64,000 nucleotides of DNA, from positions 2,232,001 through 2,296,000 of the forward strand of contig NZ_CP186925.1 of the NCBI RefSeq assembly GCF_049562855.1. Direction: 5' to 3'. The DNA comes from Ruminococcus_C callidus (GTDB lineage Bacteria; Bacillota; Clostridia; Oscillospirales; Ruminococcaceae). Both the position numbers and the translations under genes were made by a program. This document shows positions 62,389-64,000 of the stretch, in pieces. Below the pieces are notes generated by a model. The model did no database searches, had not been told where the DNA came from, and was given only the letters and a program-made list of their open reading frames with translations. Each line of letters starts with the position of its first letter. Within the stretch, counting starts at the first letter, position 1.

Positions 62389-62396
62389 CTAAGAAT

Positions 62397-62425
62397 AGTA
62401 TACCATAGCTGGCGGAAATTGTCAA
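62397..62425 (-). promoter_or_regulatory. promoter of the FtsX-type ABC operon
   Basis: On the minus strand, TTGACA (62425-62420), 17 bases, TATACT (62402-62397). The TTGA of the -35 box is also the 4-base duplication of the adjoining MITE. Confidence 0.78.
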
Positions 62426-62597
62426 GGCAATACCGCACAAAGATTGTGCGACAGATGCGTCGTCAAATTTTTCGTCAGATGAAACAAAAAGCGGAGTGAA
62501 TACTTGATGTATTCACGAGCATTTTTGTGAAATATGACGGGAAATTTGCAAGCAGATGGCGTACAAAGTCGCCAGACGCTCTTTGTGCGGTATTGCC
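62426..62597. mobile_element. MITE-like element, copy 8 (172 bp)
   Basis: Full-length copy. Duplications are TCAA (62422-62425 and 62598-62601). Confidence 0.88.
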
Positions 62598-62680
62598 TCA
62601 AGGCGGCATTTTCAGGAAATGAAAATGCCACAAACAATTTTGCAGAACATTTTTGTCAAAAAATTGTGCAAAAACGGCAA

Positions 62681-62722
62681 AACGCCCTCTGCGGACAGGG
62701 GAACTCGTCTGCAAAGGGCGTT
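62681..62722 (-). terminator. terminator of sbcC
   Basis: Stem AACGCCCT/AGGGCGTT extended by further pairs inside (62681-62688 with 62715-62722). T runs follow on the minus strand. Confidence 0.75.
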
Positions 62723-62740
62723 GTACGGTGCTGCCGTATT

Positions 62741-64000
62741 TTATTCGTAATGGCAGATCACATGGCTGCCGTTTTCGCTTTTTTCTACCTGAAGCTGTGC
62801 CTCGAACCGTTCTGCCAGTTCCGACACGTGGGAAATGATGCCGATCGTCCGCTGGTGGTCTGACAGCTGCTGCAATACCTGCACCGCGTTGTCCAGTGCA
62901 GTGCTGTCCAGGGAGCCGAAGCCCTCGTCAATGAACATAGCGTTCAGCTGAATGCCGCCGCTTTGCTGCTGCACGGTGTCAGAAAGTCCCAGTGCCAGTG
63001 CCAGCGATGCCAGAAACGTTTCGCCGCCGGAAAGCGTTTCCACACTTCTGGACTTGCCGGTGTACTGATCCAGCACGTCCAGATTCAGCCCCGAAGAAAT
63101 GTTGTGTGCCGTTTCTTCCTGCCGCCGCCGGAACTGGTATCTGCCGTTGGAAAGCTGGTAGAGCTTCTGGTTGGCGAACTGCAGCACCCGATTGAAATAA
63201 TAGGTCTGCACATAGCGTTCAAACGAGATGCGTTCGCCTTTTTTCAGCGTACCGGTCATCATCTGGTACAGCTTTTCCAAGGTATTCCCCTGTCTGGCTT
63301 CGCTTTCCCAAGAGCGATACCGTTTCTGTACCACTCCGGCAATGGTCTTGCACTGCTGTGCCTGCTGACTGGACTGCCGGCAGCGTTTTTCAGTGCGTTC
63401 TTTTTCGCTGCGTTTCTGTTCCAGCGTCTGTTCTGCGGTTTGCAGATCATACGCCGGCTTGTCCTTGACTGTTTCCCGCAGGTGCTGCACCAGTTTCTGC
63501 TGCGAAGAAACCTGTTCTTTCTGCTGCTGCCATTTCTGTGCTGCCTGCTGCTGTGCCTGTTCCAGCTGCCGAATGGTGCTCTGCTTCTGCTCCAGCTGTT
63601 TCTTTGCCAGCGACAGCGATGCATAGGGCAGTCCCGCCTGACACTGTTCCCGTTCTGCGGTTTTCACTGCCAGTTCCTGTGTCAGCCGTTCCAGCTGGGC
63701 GTGGCTGCTCTCATAAGCCGCCTGTAACCGGGGCAATTCTGCCTGCTGCTTTGCCAGCTGCTGCTTCTTCTGCTGCTGTGCCAACAGCTGCTCTTTCCGT
63801 TCTTTCAAAAGCCGGTTGTTCTGGGTGATCGCTGCCTGCAAATCTGCCTCAAACTGCTGAACCGCTGCGGAGCCGGCGGTTTCGTTCAGTCCGCAGTGCA
63901 CCAGCTGCTGCTGCACCTGCTGTTCCAGCATCTTACAGCGTTCCTCCTGCTGGGTGAAAGATTTCTTATGCTCTTCCATTTGCTGTAAGGCGTTCTGCTG
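62741..64000 (-). CDS. sbcC: SbcC-like exonuclease subunit, C-terminal part
   Basis: Only the last 419 residues are in the window; the frame is open to base 64000. About the first 230 visible residues are a Gln-rich coiled coil. The C-terminal ATPase half follows, with signature LSGGETFLASLALALGL and Walker B AMFIDEGFGSLD. Together with SbcD the protein trims hairpins and other DNA ends. sbcD would be expected just upstream, outside the window. The many long palindromic MITEs in this genome are potential substrates when extruded, though this is only a thought. Confidence 0.93.
   Translation of the reverse strand, partial: QQNALQQMEEHKKSFTQQEERCKMLEQQVQQQLVHCGLNETAGSAAVQQFEADLQAAITQNNRLLKERKEQLLAQQQKKQQLAKQQAELPRLQAAYESSHAQLERLTQELAVKTAEREQCQAGLPYASLSLAKKQLEQKQSTIRQLEQAQQQAAQKWQQQKEQVSSQQKLVQHLRETVKDKPAYDLQTAEQTLEQKRSEKERTEKRCRQSSQQAQQCKTIAGVVQKRYRSWESEARQGNTLEKLYQMMTGTLKKGERISFERYVQTYYFNRVLQFANQKLYQLSNGRYQFRRRQEETAHNISSGLNLDVLDQYTGKSRSVETLSGGETFLASLALALGLSDTVQQQSGGIQLNAMFIDEGFGSLDSTALDNAVQVLQQLSDHQRTIGIISHVSELAERFEAQLQVEKSENGSHVICHYE

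Overview
The window looks like chromosome of an anaerobic, endospore-forming Gram-positive gut bacterium, most likely a Ruminococcus-type member of the Oscillospirales. This rests on three things. The ribosome-binding sites are strong AGGAGG types. There is a gerA-type spore-germination operon and a SpoIIQ-like M23 protein. The corrin pathway is the early-cobalt (anaerobic) cbi pathway. No rRNA, tRNA, CRISPR array, transposase or prophage was seen. Species assignment is inference.

Layout. (1) 81-5204 (+): a compact operon of MBOAT acyltransferase, DHHW membrane protein, FkbH-like HAD protein and acyl carrier protein, probably a dlt-like surface acylation system. (2) 5353-6513: an unfamiliar two-lobed cysteine-peptidase-like protein. 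(3) 6762-10698 (-): a ThiF/MoeB protein with a small partner, tcdA, and a LacI-sensor HD-GYP protein. (4) 10924-12512 (-): nadA plus a HAD phosphatase. (5) 12927-17391 (+): LacI-sensor GGDEF and FIST-EAL proteins. With the HD-GYP gene these make a local cyclic-di-GMP group. (6) lepA, a 647-residue orphan and cobT (-). (7) Three esterase/lipase-like hydrolases (+), the first AT-rich. (8) A heterodimeric ABC exporter (-). (9) SpoIIQ-like peptidase, DUF3267 and CapA-like proteins, gerA/B/C. (10) GTP-dependent PEP carboxykinase, dus and pnuC. (11) 41985-56396 (-): fifteen cobalamin genes in two tightly overlapping blocks (cbiA-cobU-cobS-cobU-like-cbiB, then cobD-cbiP-cbiD-cbiET-cbiL-cbiF-cbiG-cbiH-cbiJ-cbiC), separated by a 0.9-kb non-coding repeat array. 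(12) MATE transporter and AraC regulator (+). (13) FtsX-type ABC transporter (-) with a structured promoter region. (14) The 3' part of sbcC (-).

Cobalamin logic. The window holds almost everything from precorrin-2/cobalt-sirohydrochlorin to the finished lower-ligand attachment (cobT lies apart at 22.4 kb). Cobaltochelatase, the corrinoid adenosyltransferase and a cobalt importer are not here and must lie elsewhere. I found no B12 riboswitch ahead of either block.

The most distinctive feature is a family of palindromic MITE-like elements (full length 172-173 bp, plus internal deletions of 121, 51 and 46 bp). I count ten copies with both ends, each flanked by a visible 4-bp direct repeat. All lie between genes, several exactly at stop codons or against promoters. 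A second, unrelated repeat type (pyrimidine tract/GC-rich hairpin arrays) occurs at 17.4-18.1 kb and 51.4-52.3 kb.
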